Source of the DNA: an uncultured Rhodospirillaceae bacterium
GTDB lineage: Bacteria > Pseudomonadota > Alphaproteobacteria > Rhodospirillales > Casp-alpha2
Direction of reading: 5' to 3'
NCBI GenBank assembly: GCA_913030825.1
Contig: CAJWCU010000007.1
Span: 1 to 64,000, forward strand
DNA: 64,000 bases
Position 1 is the first letter of the stretch. Each line of letters starts with the position of its first letter. The translations under genes and the position numbers were made by a program. The notes under the pieces are model-generated. The model had not been told where the DNA came from. It worked only from the letters and a program-made list of their open reading frames with translations, and did not search any database. Shown piece by piece: positions 16,011 through 25,169 of this stretch.

Positions 16011-17222
16011 GTGACCACGACTGTGGATCAAGGAAGCGTGGCGGCACAAAAAGGCGAGCCCAATGTGCTGCTCAAACTCTGGCGGAACAAGGAGACCCGC
16101 TCGGTCATCATTCAAATTCTGACGATGGCCGTGCTGTTCGCCTTTTTTGCCTACATCATCAACAACGCGGTTCTGAACCTTCAGGCGCTGGGCAAGACGT
16201 TCAGCTTTGATTTTCTGAACGAACCCGCGTCCTACGACATCAACCAAACGCTGATCGAATACACCTCCCGGGACACGCACTTCCGGGCGATGCTGGTCGG
16301 CATTCTCAATACCGCGCTGGTCGCGGTCTGCGGCATCATTCTGGCGACCATCCTCGGTTTCCTATTCGGTGTCATCCGGCTGTCGAACAACTGGATCGCC
16401 GCGAAATTGGTTTATTGCTTCGTCGAAGTCACCCGCAACACGCCGGTGCTGCTGCAGATTTTCCTGATTCAGGGGATTTTGGTTCACACGCTGCCGCACC
16501 CCAAACAGGCGGCCAGCATCGGCGACGCGTTCTTCCTGTCCAATCGGGGGATGGCGATCCCGCGGCCCATCGTTGAAGACGGTTTCATGTTCACGGTGAT
16601 CGCCTTTTTCGTGGCCATCGCGGGCGTGATCGCGTTCCGCCGCTGGGCCCGGAAGATCCAGGAAGAGACGGGCAAGATTTATCCCGTGTTGACCATCAGC
16701 CTGGGAATCCTGGTCGCGCTGCCGCTGATCGTCTTTATGATTTCCGGCTCACCGCTGGCCTTCGAAGTGCCGGAACTCGGCCGCTTCAACTTGCGCGGCG
16801 GGTGGACTTTGATCCCGGAATTCCTGGCCCTTTGGCTGGCCTTGTCCTTGTATACCTCGGCCTTCATTTCCGAGATCGTGCGGTCGGGTATCATGGCCAT
16901 CAACAAGGGCCAATGGGAGGCCGCCGGAGCGCTCGGCATCAAGCGGAGCTGGACCCTGCGCCTGGTCATCATTCCCCAGGCGATGCGGGTCATCATTCCG
17001 CCGCTGGCCAGCCAGTATCTGAACCTGACCAAGAACTCGTCGCTGGCCATCGCCATCGGCTACATGGACATCGTTGCGACCATCGGCGGCATCACGCTGA
17101 TGCAGACGGGCAAGGAAATGGAGACCATGATCATCGTGTTGGCGATCTATCTCTGTTTCTCGCTGGTCATTTCGGCGTTCATGAATTGGTACAACAAGCG
17201 CATTGCGCTGGTCGAACGGTAA
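16011..17222 (+). CDS. aapQ: General amino-acid ABC transporter permease AapQ
   Basis: A 403-residue inner-membrane permease. After a first helix (MAVLFAFFAYIINNAVLNL) comes the long periplasmic/insert region typical of AapQ/BztB. The C-terminal permease domain has the EAA coupling motif with the ABC subunit (GQWEAAGALGIKRSWTLRLVI). The start is a GTG ten bases after AGGGGG. It is followed after 13 bp by aapM. Together the two form the transmembrane channel. Confidence 0.93.
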   Translation: MTTTVDQGSVAAQKGEPNVLLKLWRNKETRSVIIQILTMAVLFAFFAYIINNAVLNLQALGKTFSFDFLNEPASYDINQTLIEYTSRDTHFRAMLVGILNTALVAVCGIILATILGFLFGVIRLSNNWIAAKLVYCFVEVTRNTPVLLQIFLIQGILVHTLPHPKQAASIGDAFFLSNRGMAIPRPIVEDGFMFTVIAFFVAIAGVIAFRRWARKIQEETGKIYPVLTISLGILVALPLIVFMISGSPLAFEVPELGRFNLRGGWTLIPEFLALWLALSLYTSAFISEIVRSGIMAINKGQWEAAGALGIKRSWTLRLVIIPQAMRVIIPPLASQYLNLTKNSSLAIAIGYMDIVATIGGITLMQTGKEMETMIIVLAIYLCFSLVISAFMNWYNKRIALVER

Positions 17223-17235
17223 GGGGAGGCGGATC

Positions 17236-18375
17236 ATGGCAAGCACTCAAAATCCCGACATGACACCCTCGCTGACCCAGCAATACGAACCGGGTGAACA
17301 TCCCGATTGGCCGGCGCCGTCGTCGGTCAAGGGCCCGGTCGCCTGGATGCGCGAGAACCTGTTCGGTAGCGTCACCAATACCGTTCTGACCCTGCTGGCG
17401 GTCTATCTGATCTACAAGATCGTCCCGGCGCTGGCCGATTGGATGTTCCTGGATGCGGTGTTCACCGGCGAAAGCCGCAAGGATTGCCGGGCCCAGGGCG
17501 ACGGCGCCTGTTGGGCGTTCATCTCCGGACGGATTCAGCTGTTCATCTACGGCTTCTATCCCGATGCGGAACGCTGGCGGGTCAACCTGACGGCGGTCCT
17601 GCTGGTCTTTGCGCTGGTGCCGATCCTGTTCGATAAGGTGCCCCACCGGGGCAAGGCGCTGATCTATTCGGCGCTTTATCCGGTCATCGCAGGCGTCCTG
17701 CTGGTCGGCGGTATCTTCGGCCTGGAATACGTCTCGACGGACCAATTCGGCGGCCTGATGCTGAACGTCATCATCGGTGTTACGGGCATCGCGTTCTCGT
17801 TGCCCATCGGCATCTGTCTGGCGCTCGGCAGGCAATCTCACCTGCCGATCATTCGGATCCTTTCGGTCTCGTTCATCGAGTTCATCCGCGGCGTGCCGCT
17901 GATCACGCTGCTGTTCGTCGCGGCGGTGATGCTCAGCTACTTCGTGCCGCCGGGAACGAACTTCGACCTGCTGGTCCGGATGCTGATCATGGTCACGCTG
18001 TTCGCTTCGGGCTACATGGCCGAGGTCATCCGCGGTGGCCTGCAGGCGATCCCGAACGGACAGTACGAAGCCGCCGACGCCATGGGGCTCAAGTATTGGC
18101 AGGCCATGCGCCTGATCATTCTGCCGCAGGCGTTGAAGATCTCGATCCCCGGGATCGTCAACACCTTCATCGCCCTCTACAAGGACACCACCCTGGTCAT
18201 CGTCATCGGCCGGCTGGATATCCTGGGCATCGGCAATTCGTCTCTGGCGGACGCCAAATGGCAGGGCCTCTCGACCGAGGTCTACGTCTTCGTCGCCGTA
18301 TTCTTCTTCTGCAGTTGCTTCCTCATGTCGCGGTACTCGCTGTACCTCGAGAAGAAGCTGCACACCGGACATTAA
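17236..18375 (+). CDS. aapM: General amino-acid ABC transporter permease AapM
   Basis: A 379-residue permease pairing with AapQ. A cytoplasmic N terminus (about 1-45) precedes hydrophobic helices. The domain includes SFIEFIRGVPLITLLFVAAV and the EAA loop GQYEAADAMGLKYWQAMRLI. The first periplasmic loop carries two Cys (KDCRAQGDGACWAF). The ATG follows GGGGAGG. The stop is 12 bp before aapP. Confidence 0.93.
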   Translation: MASTQNPDMTPSLTQQYEPGEHPDWPAPSSVKGPVAWMRENLFGSVTNTVLTLLAVYLIYKIVPALADWMFLDAVFTGESRKDCRAQGDGACWAFISGRIQLFIYGFYPDAERWRVNLTAVLLVFALVPILFDKVPHRGKALIYSALYPVIAGVLLVGGIFGLEYVSTDQFGGLMLNVIIGVTGIAFSLPIGICLALGRQSHLPIIRILSVSFIEFIRGVPLITLLFVAAVMLSYFVPPGTNFDLLVRMLIMVTLFASGYMAEVIRGGLQAIPNGQYEAADAMGLKYWQAMRLIILPQALKISIPGIVNTFIALYKDTTLVIVIGRLDILGIGNSSLADAKWQGLSTEVYVFVAVFFFCSCFLMSRYSLYLEKKLHTGH

Positions 18376-18387
18376 GGGGAAAGACCC

Positions 18388-19191
18388 ATGTCAGACGTTC
18401 AAACCACCACCGAAACCGCCGCAGGGCCCGGCGCCGTCCAGTCCTCCAAGGGCAAGGACGACGTCATCCTGATCCGCGCCATGCACAAATGGTACGGCGA
18501 CTTCCACGTCCTCAAGGACATCAACTTGTCGGTCAAATCCAAGGAGCGCATCGTCATCTGCGGTCCGTCGGGATCCGGCAAGTCGACGATGATCCGCTGC
18601 ATCAACCGGCTGGAGGAACACCAGCAGGGCGATATCTACGTCGACGGGATCGAGTTGACCAACGACCTGAAGAACATCGACCTGATCCGGCGCGAGGTCG
18701 GCATGGTGTTCCAGCACTTCAACCTGTTCCCGCATCTGACCGTGCTGGAAAACTGCACGCTGGGTCCCATCTGGGTTCGCCAGACGCCCAAGAAGGAGGC
18801 CGAGGAAACGGCCATGCACTTCCTCGAGCGGGTCAAGATTCCGGAACAGGCCCTGAAATTCCCGGGCCAGCTTTCGGGCGGTCAGCAGCAGCGTGTCGCC
18901 ATTGCCCGCTCGCTCTGCATGAATCCTAAGATCATGCTGTTCGACGAGCCGACTTCGGCCCTCGACCCGGAAATGATCAAGGAAGTGCTCGATACCATGA
19001 TCGAGTTGGCGGATACCGGCATGACCATGCTTTGCGTAACCCACGAGATGGGCTTCGCCAAGACCGTGGCCGACCGTGTCATCTTCATGGACGGCGGCGA
19101 GATCATCGAACAGAACGAACCGCACCAGTTCTTCGACAATCCGCAGCACGAACGTACGCAGCTCTTCCTTAGCCAGATCCTGGCGCACTAG
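18388..19191 (+). CDS. aapP: General amino-acid ABC transporter ATPase AapP
   Basis: A 267-residue ABC ATPase that powers AapQM. Walker A is GPSGSGKST, the Q-loop region [16 protein letters not shown], the signature [15 protein letters not shown], Walker [15 protein letters not shown], and the switch His is in VTHEMGFA. An N-terminal extension of about 30 residues ([17 protein letters not shown]) precedes the domain. It is the last gene of the aap operon. Confidence 0.95.
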   Translation: MSDVQTTTETAAGPGAVQSSKGKDDVILIRAMHKWYGDFHVLKDINLSVKSKERIVICGPSGSGKSTMIRCINRLEEHQQGDIYVDGIELTNDLKNIDLIRREVGMVFQHFNLFPHLTVLENCTLGPIWVRQTPKKEAEETAMHFLERVKIPEQALKFPGQLSGGQQQRVAIARSLCMNPKIMLFDEPTSALDPEMIKEVLDTMIELADTGMTMLCVTHEMGFAKTVADRVIFMDGGEIIEQNEPHQFFDNPQHERTQLFLSQILAH

Positions 19192-19208
19192 AATAAATCG
19201 ACCGGCCA

Positions 19209-19247
19209 CCCCGTGCCCGCCTCGGATTGAGTCCGGGGGGCACGGGG
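19209..19247 (+). terminator. Hairpin at the end of the aap operon
   Basis: CCCCGTGCCC (19209-19218) pairs with GGGCACGGGG (19238-19247), a 10-bp perfect stem 15 bases after the aapP stop. No T run follows. Confidence 0.5.
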
Positions 19248-19297
19248 AAGGCACGGCGCAAGAAAAACACCAACCGGAAACACCAAGGCTTCACACA

Positions 19298-20023
19298 ATG
19301 AACAGAAACGCCGTCGTTACCGGTGCCAGCAACGGCATCGGGAAAGCCATCGCGTCCCGTCTCACCGAAGACGGCTGGCGCGTCATCAATCTGGACCGGG
19401 CCGAGCCCTCGGGCGACGATCCCTTCGAATGGATCGAGACCGATCTTTCCGAACCTGACGCCATTGCGGCTGCCTTCGAGGAAATCCGCGAACGTGAACT
19501 GGGCCCGGTCACGGGGTTGGTCAATAACGCCGGCGTCGCCCGCGCGGCGATCCTGGAAGAATCCACGGTCGAGGATTTCGATCTGACCATGGCGATCAAC
19601 ATGCGCGCGCCCATGCTCTGCGCGCAGGCCGTCCTGGACGACATGAAGGCCGAGAACTTCGGGCGGATCGTCAACATCGCCAGCCGCGCGCTTCTGGGCA
19701 AGACGCACCGTACGGCCTATTCGGGCTCCAAGGGCGGCATTGCGTCGATGGGCCGCGTCTGGGCCCTGGAACTGGCGCAGTACGGCGTCACGGTGAACAA
19801 CATCGGCCCGGGCCCGATCGCCACGGAGCTGTTCAAACAAGCCAACCCGCCGAACATGCCCCGGACCCAGGAAATCATCGGCACGATCCCTGTCGGGCGG
19901 CTGGGCGAGCCGGAAGACATCGCGCAAGCCGCGTCGTTCTTCATGGATGAAAAGTCCGGCTTCATCAGCGGTCAGACCCTGTTCGTTTGCGGCGGCATCA
20001 GCCTGGCGCGCGGCGGCAGCTGA
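19298..20023 (+). CDS. Short-chain dehydrogenase/reductase
   Basis: A 241-residue classical SDR. The NAD(P)-binding motif is TGASNGIGKAI, followed by NLDRAEPS where an acidic residue after strand 2 favours NAD(H). NNAG is present, and the catalytic Tyr and Lys are in RTAYSGSKGGIASM. The FabG-like ending FISGQTLFVCGG is typical. It has a weak ribosome site and begins 106 bp after aapP, past the hairpin. It is followed by the GFA protein and a second SDR. Substrate unknown. Confidence 0.88.
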   Translation: MNRNAVVTGASNGIGKAIASRLTEDGWRVINLDRAEPSGDDPFEWIETDLSEPDAIAAAFEEIRERELGPVTGLVNNAGVARAAILEESTVEDFDLTMAINMRAPMLCAQAVLDDMKAENFGRIVNIASRALLGKTHRTAYSGSKGGIASMGRVWALELAQYGVTVNNIGPGPIATELFKQANPPNMPRTQEIIGTIPVGRLGEPEDIAQAASFFMDEKSGFISGQTLFVCGGISLARGGS

Positions 20024-20048
20024 CGCCGCAGACCAAGGAGAGGTTGCC

Positions 20049-20492
20049 ATGACCGAGGTATTGACCGGCGGATGCCAATGCGGCGGGGTTCGCTACGAGG
20101 TCACGGCGGACAAGCCGTACCGTACGCATATCTGCCATTGCACCGATTGCCGCAAGCAATCGGGCAGTGCGTTCAGCGTCACCTGGATCATCGACAAAGA
20201 TTGCTTCCGGCTGACCCAGGGTGCGTTGAAGGTCTTCACCAGCGAGGCCCAATCGGGCCGCGGCAAGCGGGGCGCGTTCTGTCCCGACTGCGGCAGCCGC
20301 ATCTACAACGAGATCGACCTGCGGCCGGGCCAGGTGTCCATCAAGACGGGCACCCTGGATGATGGGGGCGGCCTGGCCCCCACGCGACATGTCTGGGTGC
20401 AGAGCAAGCTGCCCTGGGTCGACATCCCAGAAGGCGCCGAAGTGTTCGAACGCGGCGTCGACAAAGCATCGTCCGACAGGAACCCGGCATGA
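20049..20492 (+). CDS. GFA-family zinc protein
   Basis: A 147-residue member of the glutathione-dependent formaldehyde-activating (GFA/CENP-V) family. Zinc is held by GGCQCGGVRY, HICHCTDCRKQSG and AFCPDCGSRIY. Most bacterial members are not proven formaldehyde enzymes; related proteins act on glutathione adducts. The ATG follows AAGGAGAGG. Its 3' end overlaps the next SDR by four bases (ATGA), so the pair is translationally coupled and probably acts together. Confidence 0.9.
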   Translation: MTEVLTGGCQCGGVRYEVTADKPYRTHICHCTDCRKQSGSAFSVTWIIDKDCFRLTQGALKVFTSEAQSGRGKRGAFCPDCGSRIYNEIDLRPGQVSIKTGTLDDGGGLAPTRHVWVQSKLPWVDIPEGAEVFERGVDKASSDRNPA

Positions 20493-21316
20493 CCGGCCCG
20501 GCGGAGGCCGGCCTGACAGGTCGGGTCGCCCTGGTCATCGGTGCGGGCTCCATCGCGCCCGGCATCGGCATCGGCCGGGCGATCTGTCTCGCCCTGGCGC
20601 GGGACGGCGCTTTCGTCGTCGCGGCCGACCGGGAAATCTCGGCGGCGGAGGAGACCCGCGCCATGGTGGCCGAAAAGGGTGGGCAGGCCGAGACGGCGGA
20701 GGTCGACGTGCTGGACGATGCCTCCGTTGAGGCCCTGGTCGCCGGCGTCATCGAACGGCACGGCCGGATCGATATCCTGCATTGCAATGTCGGGCTGGGC
20801 AAAAGCGGGCCGTCGGACGGCACCACGGCGGATGATTGGCGGCGGATCAGCGACGCCAATGTGACCTCGCTGCATGTCGCGGCGCAGGCGGCGATTCCGA
20901 CCATGCGCAAACAGGGCAGGGGCGTCATCACCATCACGTCATCCATTGCCGCGATTCGCTACCCCGGGTTTCCGCATCTCGCCTATGGGGCGACCAAAGC
21001 GGCGGCGAGTCATTTCGCCAAGGCCCTGGCGGTCGAGGTCGCACCCGATAACATCCGCGTCAATTCCATCGTCGCGGGGCTGATCGACACGCCCCGCATC
21101 GGCGTAACGCTCGCCAAAAGTTACGGCGACCGGGACGAGAAACAGATGCGCGCGGCGCGCGACGCCAGTTGCCCCATGGGCCGTATGGGCAGTGCGTGGG
21201 ACATCGCCGAAGCGGCGGCCTTCCTGGCGTCCGACCGGGCGGGGTATATCACCGGCACGTCGTTGGTGGTGGATGGGGGACTGTCGGCGACGATCCGCCA
21301 ACCGGCCGAGGTCTAG
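20489..21316 (+). CDS. Short-chain dehydrogenase/reductase
   Basis: A 275-residue SDR. The cofactor loop is unusual, GAGSIAPGIGIGRAICLAL, longer than the standard GxxxGxG. An acidic residue after strand 2 (AADREISAAEE) indicates NAD(H). The active site includes ITSSIAAIRYPGFPHLAYGATKAA (Ser, Tyr, Lys). The usual NNAG is replaced by HCNVGLG. The C terminus SDRAGYITGTSLVVDGG is FabG-like. It is coupled to the GFA gene by an ATGA overlap and overlaps the convergent TauE/SafE gene by four bases at their stops. Confidence 0.88.
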   Translation: MTGPAEAGLTGRVALVIGAGSIAPGIGIGRAICLALARDGAFVVAADREISAAEETRAMVAEKGGQAETAEVDVLDDASVEALVAGVIERHGRIDILHCNVGLGKSGPSDGTTADDWRRISDANVTSLHVAAQAAIPTMRKQGRGVITITSSIAAIRYPGFPHLAYGATKAAASHFAKALAVEVAPDNIRVNSIVAGLIDTPRIGVTLAKSYGDRDEKQMRAARDASCPMGRMGSAWDIAEAAAFLASDRAGYITGTSLVVDGGLSATIRQPAEV

Positions 21317-22065
21317 CTGAGGCCCCGCCAGATCAGGCCGCAGGACACGGCCAGAAGCCCTATCTGAACGAGACGGCGGAAGACGGCCTCGGATATCCGT
21401 TTGCGGATCCAGAACCCGACCGTCAGGCCCGCCGCCGCCGGGATCAGGGCCATAACCGACCCTTGAACTTGATCCCAGGTCAGGTGGTCCTCGACCGCGA
21501 GCCGTGCGAAAAGCGGCAGCATCCCCAACATCGCCCCGATCGCCAATTGCGTGACGAACACGTCTTTGGGCGGGCGCAGGGCGGCGAAATAGGCAATCAT
21601 CGGCGTGAGCATGCCGGTGACCCCGGCGACCAGGCCGATCAACGCACCGGCGATCGGATGCAGGCCCCGCATGCGGCCCATGACGTGTGATACGTCAGGC
21701 GAAAATATCTGAAACAAGGTGGTGCAGATCACCAGGATACCGACGGCCAAGGCGATCAGTTTCGGATCCGCCGAAACCATCGCGCCGGCGCCGATCCACA
21801 CGCAGATCATCAGCGCCAGAGTGAAGCCCCAGTAGCGGCGCATCGCCTCGCGGATTTCACCGGCTTCCCATATCTGCCAGATGTTCGACAGCACCACCGG
21901 CACCAGGAACAGCGAGACCGCCTGAGGCGGATCGATGACCATGACCATGATCGGCAGGCCGACGGCGGGAATACCAGCGCCCAGCACCCCCTTGACCAGG
22001 GAGCCGGCGAACATGCCCAGGACGAGAACGGCCAGGGCGGCGGTGGGGAGATCTAGAAGCGACAT
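21313..22065 (-). CDS. TauE/SafE-family membrane permease
   Basis: A 250-residue protein of seven to eight membrane helices with the two family repeats: GMFAGSLVKGVLGAGIPAVG at the N terminus and GALIGLVAGVTGMLTPMIAY in the centre. Family members export sulfite, sulfoacetate or other organosulfonates. No operon partner is visible; it converges with the SDR gene and is followed upstream by a 163-bp gap and the sulfurtransferase gene on the same strand. The substrate is not established. Confidence 0.85.
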   Translation of the reverse strand: MSLLDLPTAALAVLVLGMFAGSLVKGVLGAGIPAVGLPIMVMVIDPPQAVSLFLVPVVLSNIWQIWEAGEIREAMRRYWGFTLALMICVWIGAGAMVSADPKLIALAVGILVICTTLFQIFSPDVSHVMGRMRGLHPIAGALIGLVAGVTGMLTPMIAYFAALRPPKDVFVTQLAIGAMLGMLPLFARLAVEDHLTWDQVQGSVMALIPAAAGLTVGFWIRKRISEAVFRRLVQIGLLAVSCGLIWRGLS

Positions 22066-22228
22066 ATCCTCGGGTGGTCGCCGGATACGTCGAACGGTCC
22101 CGGTGGCCTGCGTGTTGTGGTTGGGTAGGGCGAATGCCCGACCGCGTCCGTTATCTTTAGGTCATCAAGGGGAGGCGCACAAGCGGGCCCACCGGCGCGG
22201 GCCCGCCTGTCCGATGTCGACATGGGTG

Positions 22229-23086
22229 TCAGGTGACGACGGGCGTGTCGTCGCGCATGCCCCATTCGGACCAGGATCCGTCGTAGACGGCGACGTCTTC
22301 CTTCCCGATCAGATAGAGCGCCAGTGCCGCGTAACAGGCGGTTACGCCGGAGCCGCAGCTGGTCACCAGGGGGTGTTTCAAGTCGATGCCGCTTTTATCG
22401 ACGAGCGTCTGAATTTCCTCGGCCGAGCGCATGACGCAGTTCTTTTCCGGGTTCATCAGGTCGCCGTAGGGCAGGCTCAGCGCACCCGGCATATGGCCGG
22501 AGCGCATGCCTTCGCGGGGCTCCGGCGACGTGCCGGCGAAGCGCCCGGCGGCCCGCACATCGACGATTGTCTCGCGGCCGCTGTCCAGATCGGCGCGGAC
22601 TTGGTCGATAGAGCGCAGCAGGAAATGGTTTTCCCGAGGCGTGAAGTGCCGTTCCTGGGGCTGCGGGACTTCGTCGGTGACCGGACGGTTTTCCGCCAGC
22701 CATTTCGGAAGGCCGCCGTCCATCACCGCGACGTCTTCGTGGCCGAACAAGCGGAACATCCACCACACCCGGGCGGCCGCCATGCCGCCGCCATTGTGGT
22801 CGTAGCAGATGATCCGAGTGCCGTCGCCCAAGCCCAGCTTGCGCACCTTGGACGAAAACACTTCGGCCTGAGGGACCATGTGCGGCAGAGGATTGTCAGG
22901 ATCTTTGACATCATCGATGTCGAAGAACACCGCACCTTCCAGATGCTGTTTGGCGTATTCCTCGGAGCCCTTGCGGCCGTCGTTCGGCAGGTAATAGGTG
23001 CAATCGACGATGTGCACGTCCGGCGCCGACATGTGTTCGGCGACCCACTCGGTGGACACCAGGGCTTGCGGGTTGGAATAGGGCAT
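22229..23086 (-). CDS. sseA: 3-mercaptopyruvate sulfurtransferase
   Basis: A 285-residue two-domain rhodanese. The N-terminal domain (about 8-140, VSTEWVAEHMSAPDVHIVD) is inactive, and the C-terminal domain carries the catalytic Cys in VTSCGSGVTACYAAL. The CGSGVT loop marks mercaptopyruvate specificity rather than thiosulfate. It moves sulfur from 3-mercaptopyruvate to thiols or cyanide. It is transcribed in the same direction as cysK, 39 bp downstream of it, making a cysteine-sulfur pair. Confidence 0.92.
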   Translation of the reverse strand: MPYSNPQALVSTEWVAEHMSAPDVHIVDCTYYLPNDGRKGSEEYAKQHLEGAVFFDIDDVKDPDNPLPHMVPQAEVFSSKVRKLGLGDGTRIICYDHNGGGMAAARVWWMFRLFGHEDVAVMDGGLPKWLAENRPVTDEVPQPQERHFTPRENHFLLRSIDQVRADLDSGRETIVDVRAAGRFAGTSPEPREGMRSGHMPGALSLPYGDLMNPEKNCVMRSAEEIQTLVDKSGIDLKHPLVTSCGSGVTACYAALALYLIGKEDVAVYDGSWSEWGMRDDTPVVT

Positions 23087-23125
23087 GGTCGTTTTCTCCG
23101 GGAATGGGGTCGTTTCGGCGGCCGG

Positions 23126-24130
23126 TCAGGGCAGAAAATCAGGAACCGGCAGGTCCTTCGACTTGAGGAAGTCGCGGTTGTAGAGCTTGGACAGGTAGCG
23201 CGTTCCGACATCGCACAGGATGGTGACGATGGTGTGACCGGGGCCAAGTTCCTTGGCCAGGCGCAGCGCCCCCGCAAGGTTGATGGCGGACGATCCGCCC
23301 AGCACCAGGCCTTCGTCCGTGATCAGATCGAAAAGCAGCGGGATCGCATCCTTATCGTCGATCACGTAGGGCTGATCGACGATGATGTCCTCGACGATCG
23401 CGGTGGAGCGGCCCAAGCCGATGCCTTCGGCAATCGAGCCGCCATCGGTGGCCTTTGCTTCGCCGTCCTTGAACAGGTGATACATCGCCGCACCTTTGGG
23501 ATCGGCGCAGCCGACGACGATGCCCGGGTTCTTTTCTTTCAAAAACGTCGAGGTCCCGGCCAGAGTGCCGCCCGTGCCGACGGCGCAGATGAATCCATCG
23601 ATCTTCCCGCCGGTCTGTTCCCAGATTTCCGGGCCGGTCGAGGCGTAGTGGGCACCGCGGTTGTCCAGGTTATTCCACTGGTCGGCGAACAACACACCGT
23701 TCGGCTCGGTCTTGGCCAGATCCTCGGCCAGGCGGCGGGCGACGTGTTGATAGTTGTCCGGATTGGAAAAGGGCAGGGCCGGATTCTCGATCAGCTCTGC
23801 GCCGCACAGGCGCAGCATGTCCTTCTTTTCCTGGCTCTGTGTTTCCGGAATGACGATGGTCGTGCGGTAGCCGCGTGCATTCCCGACCAGGGCCAGGCCG
23901 ATGCCCGTATTGCCCGCCGTGCCTTCGACGATATGTCCGCCGGGCTTCAGGTCGCCGCGCTTTTCCGCTTCCAGGATCATGTGCCGGGCGGGCCGATCCT
24001 TGACCGATTGGCCCGGATTGAGGAATTCCGCCTTGCCGAGAATTTCGCAGCCCGTCGCCTCGGATAGCCGGTTGAGGCGGATCAGCGGCGTGTTCCCGAT
24101 GGCATCCACCAGGCCGTTCGTGATGTTCAT
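23126..24130 (-). CDS. cysK: Cysteine synthase / PLP-dependent beta-replacing enzyme
   Basis: A 334-residue fold-type II PLP enzyme. The Schiff-base lysine is K44 in NPGQSVKDRPA, the substrate loop EGTAGNTGIGLALVG and the phosphate-binding loop GTGGTLAGTS. It would make cysteine from O-acetylserine and sulfide. The EGTAGNTG form (rather than EPTSGNTG) and the C-terminal extension are seen in the CysK2-like/cystathionine-beta-synthase-like branch, so substrate choice is less certain than the fold. It lies upstream of sseA in the same direction. Confidence 0.85.
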   Translation of the reverse strand: MNITNGLVDAIGNTPLIRLNRLSEATGCEILGKAEFLNPGQSVKDRPARHMILEAEKRGDLKPGGHIVEGTAGNTGIGLALVGNARGYRTTIVIPETQSQEKKDMLRLCGAELIENPALPFSNPDNYQHVARRLAEDLAKTEPNGVLFADQWNNLDNRGAHYASTGPEIWEQTGGKIDGFICAVGTGGTLAGTSTFLKEKNPGIVVGCADPKGAAMYHLFKDGEAKATDGGSIAEGIGLGRSTAIVEDIIVDQPYVIDDKDAIPLLFDLITDEGLVLGGSSAINLAGALRLAKELGPGHTIVTILCDVGTRYLSKLYNRDFLKSKDLPVPDFLP

Positions 24131-24340
24131 GGATGTTTCCGTCCTAGAAAGAGTCTTCTACTTGGTTATTTCAAGGTGGCGGCAACATACCCGCGCCGGA
24201 AGGTCCGATCAAGGCGCTGACATTGCGATTCCGGCGGATTTCCTGTTCCGTCGCGGCATAGGTTGAGGCTAAAGTCGGCGCCCCAGGGACGCCTGCGAAG
24301 CAAAAACGACCATTTAACAAAAATACTGGAGGAACTACCC

Positions 24341-25132
24341 ATGACCGAACAACCTGTCCTTTGCGAAATCGATGGGCGCGGCGTCGCCACGGTTACTCTC
24401 AATCGGCCCGAGGTCAACAACGCCTACAACGGCGAAATGATCGACGCGCTGCTCGACGGCATGAAAGCGCTGGCGGTCAACGACGACGTGCGTCTGATCG
24501 TGCTGCGCGGCGCGGGTAAGCATTTCCAGGCCGGCGCCGATCTCGGCTGGCTGCTGTCGGTTTCCGGCGGCTCGCCCGAGGAAAACCTCGAGGTTTCCCG
24601 CCGCACGGGTGCCGCCGTGCATCTCCTGGACGTTTGTCCCAAGCCGACCATGGCCGTTGTGCAGGGCTTCTGCGTCGGCGGCGGCACGGGCGTGCTGGCC
24701 GCTTGCGACGTGGTGATCGCGTCCGAGGACGCGACCTTCACCATTTCCGAAGTCCGCTGGGGCCTGATCCCGCAGCCGATCCTGCCGCAATTGATCGCCG
24801 CCATCGGCGTGCGTAACGTGCGGCGCTATGCCCTGACGGCCGAACGTTTTTCGGCCCAGCAGGCGCACAACATGGGTCTCGTGCACGAAGTCGCGCAGCC
24901 GATGCAGTTGGAACGCACGGCGGAAAAGACCATCGATGCCTTCCTGCGCAGCGGCCCGGATGCCGTCGCCCAGACCAAGGCGAAGACGCTGGAACTGGCG
25001 CAGACCGCGATGGACCCCAAGGTTGCCGACGAGTTGGCCCGCCTGCATTCCGAGAAACGTCAATCGGCGGAAGCCGCCGAGGGCTTGGCCGCGTTCCAGG
25101 AAAAGCGCAACCCGTCCTGGTTCAAGGAATAG
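24341..25132 (+). CDS. Enoyl-CoA hydratase/isomerase family protein
   Basis: A 263-residue crotonase. The CoA-binding oxyanion segment is GKHFQAGADLGWLLS, the second oxyanion glycine is in GFCVGGGTGVLAACDVVIA, and a Glu in FTISEVRWGLIP is the candidate base. The ADLGW form resembles methylglutaconyl-CoA hydratases of leucine degradation (LiuC), but no other liu gene is near, so this is tentative. The ATG follows GGAGG. It stands between cysK (divergent) and the Nudix gene (convergent). Confidence 0.88.
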   Translation: MTEQPVLCEIDGRGVATVTLNRPEVNNAYNGEMIDALLDGMKALAVNDDVRLIVLRGAGKHFQAGADLGWLLSVSGGSPEENLEVSRRTGAAVHLLDVCPKPTMAVVQGFCVGGGTGVLAACDVVIASEDATFTISEVRWGLIPQPILPQLIAAIGVRNVRRYALTAERFSAQQAHNMGLVHEVAQPMQLERTAEKTIDAFLRSGPDAVAQTKAKTLELAQTAMDPKVADELARLHSEKRQSAEAAEGLAAFQEKRNPSWFKE

Positions 25133-25169
25133 TCCTCAGGATTTCCTGAGGATTTCCGGGCCTGGGCCG

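Noticed and set aside
21935-24067. A 710-codon plus-strand frame across the TauE/SafE, sulfurtransferase and cysteine synthase genes
   Set aside because: It is the mirror of three clearly recognisable genes on the other strand and has no family-like sequence.
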